Shown here piece after piece: positions 61,771 to 64,000 of a stretch of DNA of 64,000 bases. The DNA lies in assembly GCA_047967505.1 (NCBI GenBank), contig CM106538.1; one strand, 5' to 3'. Source of the DNA: Dipteris shenzhenensis (lineage: Eukaryota > Polypodiophyta > Polypodiopsida > Gleicheniales). The notes below the pieces were generated by a model. The model searched no databases, was not told the origin of the DNA, and worked only from the letters and a program-made list of their open reading frames with translations. The position numbers and the translations under genes were made by a program. The first letter of the stretch is position 1, and each line of letters starts with the position of its first letter.

Positions 61771-61919
61771 TACATTAAGTGTACTCACTAAGGATTACAT
61801 TCATGTTTTCACGTTTGCGTTAATGGGTTATTTAGCATTCATTAATTATGCTTTAAAGTAGCATGAAAACAATGGTGATCATGTTGTTTATTGGAAAAAA
61901 TCACCAAAAAACTAGATAA

Positions 61920-62045
61920 AACTACCGCCGCCGATAGTACTCATATAACTGACGGTAATAAGCACATTATTGAAAGTAATATTAATTCTCCTGGTGGTTT
62001 ATATTACTATTGGTATTAGCAATATTACCACCAATAGTATGTAGT
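61920..62045. repeat. ACCGCCGATAGTA/GGTAATA inverted words, possible CACTA-type subterminal repeats
   Basis: Words such as CCGATAGTACTCATATAACT, GACGGTAATAA and ACCACCAATAGTATG occur in both orientations, as in the subterminal arrays of plant CACTA elements. No CACTA terminus or transposase was found, so this is weak. Confidence 0.25.
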
Positions 62046-63150
62046 TGCTAAAAAATTCTATGATTTATGTGCTCTTTCTCTTCTATAGATGCCTTGTCTA
62101 ACAATGGCATACACAATGTGTGCTATGAAGGCAACTTGAAGCCTGGTCCATAGTTAGCAATGCAATTCCATGCAGCTCTCATATCATCGTTATTGACCAT
62201 ACTTAGTGGATATTTTGACTGCAGGATTGATCTACCAAGTACATACTAGGCATTCTCCAAATCTTGAATCCAGATGCTCTCAACTATTGTGCGTTGCCTG
62301 AAGTTAGGAGTCATAGTTGTTGATCTAGCTTCACAAACCATAGGTGGAGATTTATCTTGCATTCTAGTGTCCACATAAGGAGTTCTGGCATGGGAGGCTA
62401 CAACACCTGTACTTCCGTCACTGTGTATGCTTATAAACTCTACTCCAATTACACCTTGACTTTCCCTTGGATTTTCCCATAAGATTACAACTTCTCGAAC
62501 ACAATGCTGAATGCTCTTTCTTGAGTCACCGAGCAAGGACCCCGTATTTGATGTGCTCCCCCAAATTTTTGTATTCCACAATACTTGCATTTCCACTCAG
62601 TGTAGTCACGAACATTAATGACAAAGTCCCATTCTGGAGAGGATTACCAAAAAGTGAACGAACCAAAAAAAGCGAGCAAGAAAAAGTGAGCAAGCCAAAA
62701 AAGACAATCAAAACAAAACAATAATAGATCGACAAATCCTTATTTTAGCAATTGTTTAAGTTCTTCAAAAGTCCATGAGAGAGTTGGACCTATTTCATTG
62801 CCAAGGCATCATTAGTAAAGACACATCCCTATCTTCGCTCACTTTTAGTTTTTTAATTATTTGTAATCCTCCATACTCAAGTTCTCTATCTCCATCAACA
62901 TAAGTGAGATCACCGATGAAATCTTCCACACAAGTCAAAAGTCTCATAGGACATCTTGAATGGAATAGTCTACATTACATGCATGTGCAAATGCTTGGTT
63001 TTTGAAACTCTATTCACTCTTGGAACAAAACCCATGTTTTTTTGTTTGCGAAAAAACCCTCCCTAATGAATCACTCTTACATCCCACCAATCCAACAAAA
63101 TCTGAAGAGTAATTACATGCCTTTCTTTAAAATGAATTAAATTCCAAAAC
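62046..63150. other. no gene recognised
   Basis: The minus-strand frame 62,246-62,596 (116 codons) shows no motif I recognise. The rest is AT-rich with a lysine-codon-rich stretch near 62,645-62,720. Confidence 0.35.
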
Positions 63151-63184
63151 AAATCAATCTTTGCTTATAGAAATCAATGGTAGA

Positions 63185-63838
63185 AGCCAAAATAGATAAC
63201 ATATTGACATGGTCCCAATTAGGTAAACTTTCCTCTGGATTTGATGCAAGAAATTGGCTAATTGTTTATTTAAATCACATTTTGATGCATGAAGTTTTAT
63301 TAAATGGTGCAAAAGGTCATGATAATCATTTAAATCATGCCTTGCCATTTGTTTTGATATGTAACATGACCCCATTTGGATTTGTAAATCAAAAGATATA
63401 GGACGTCGAAACTTTCATCTTTTGGACCAAAAGAGGGAGCGCGTTAACGCGCTACCTATTTTGGCCCAAAAGATGAGAATTTAGGCATCCTAAATTCTCA
63501 TCTTTTGGGCCAAAACAGGCGGTGCCTAAATTCGTATCCTAAATTCTCATCTCAAAGGGCCAAAATAGGTGATGCGCATTAACGCACCCCTCTTTTGGCC
63601 CAAAAAATGAGAATTTTGATGTCCTATATCTTTTGATTTACAAATCCAAATGGGGTCATGTTACATATAAAAGCGAATGGGAAGGCATGATTTAGATGAT
63701 TATCATGACCTTTTGCACCATTTAGTAAAACTTCATGCATCAAAATCTAAATTTAATGGAATTTTGGCTAGTTTCTTGCACTAGATTTAGAGCAAGGCCA
63801 CTCTTATTAAGAGCATGTTAGATCTCTATCTATATATT
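63185..63838. repeat. large imperfect palindrome (foldback), about 320-bp arms
   Basis: The left arm (63,185-63,505) reappears inverted at about 63,520-63,838. The inner half is near-perfect: TGATGCATGAAGTTTTA, AAATGGTGCAAAAGGTCATGATAATCAT and ACATGACCCCATTTGGATTT (left near 63,280-63,390, right near 63,640-63,740). The outermost about 50 bp are more diverged. The centre carries repeated TTTTGG(C/G)CC(A)AAA and GATGAGAATTTAGG words plus GCGTTAACGC. There is no coding sequence. Confidence 0.85.
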
Positions 63839-64000
63839 GGGAAAAAAACAATCAAATGTTTTCTATGCAAGTTCTTCTGATGAAAATGTAAAGAACACTT
63901 TTACCAAGGTAGACTTTTAATAACATGTTATGATCATGTTTGATGTTGAAGTTTTTATTGAATGATGCACTTCAACTAGACACAACTTGTTGGTAGCCAA

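Noticed and set aside
1-64000. Defence system, operon or other bacterial or viral gene cluster
   Set aside because: Spliced plant gene structure, plant TE families and initiator-Met PBS elements account for the recognisable content; no cluster of unknown intact genes was seen.

Overview
This is nuclear DNA of a land plant. The only convincing host gene is a spliced, nucleus-encoded chloroplast RNA-binding gene; almost everything else is transposable-element (TE) DNA at different stages of decay (Ty3/gypsy, Ty1/copia, short non-autonomous LTR elements, two kinds of LINE, hAT). The species cannot be read from the sequence. The multi-kilobase TE-filled introns and a LINE family with an unusual C-terminal CCHC motif fit a large-genome plant such as a gymnosperm, fern or other early-diverging lineage, but that is a guess.

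Layout. 1-2965: 5' half of a Ty3/gypsy element (minus) running off the left edge. 5.2-7.5 kb: two decayed copia fragments facing each other. 7.6-10 kb: a C-rich minisatellite, then the 3' end of a LINE with a tandemly duplicated 3' UTR. 10-13.5 kb: nothing identified apart from a possible LTR promoter.

13,536-44,987 (minus): one gene of eight recognised exons for an S1-domain protein related to RLSB/PDE338, which binds rbcL mRNA in chloroplasts. Exon 1 is 2.5 kb, exons 2-6 are 72-126 bp, and the last 55-codon exon lies about 21.5 kb beyond exon 7. That giant intron holds gypsy remnants (14.5-24.5 kb) and a 10.3-kb hAT element (24,658-35,003, with TIRs and an 8-bp TSD). The hAT contains a LINE, which contains a copia deletion derivative (26,238-32,621, TSD AAATA), which contains a short LTR element with TA...TA ends (29,472-31,847, TSD CTCTC). 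Intron 1 holds a very young, gag-only LTR element (39,522-42,047, identical 284-bp LTRs, TSD GCTAT).

45-64 kb: upstream flank of the gene; a nearly full-length but inactive L1-type LINE (46,519-52,035, 15-bp TSD); a decayed second-type LINE (53-55.3 kb); hAT transposase remnants (55.3-56.5 and 58.7-59.0 kb); a gypsy RT fragment (59.4-60.4 kb); degenerate minisatellites (60.8-61.8 kb); and a palindrome of about 650 bp (63.2-63.8 kb). No cellular operon, CRISPR, rRNA or tRNA gene was seen. The most informative findings are the TE-inflated gene, the TE-in-TE stack that dates the insertions relative to each other, and the two structurally complete non-autonomous LTR elements.
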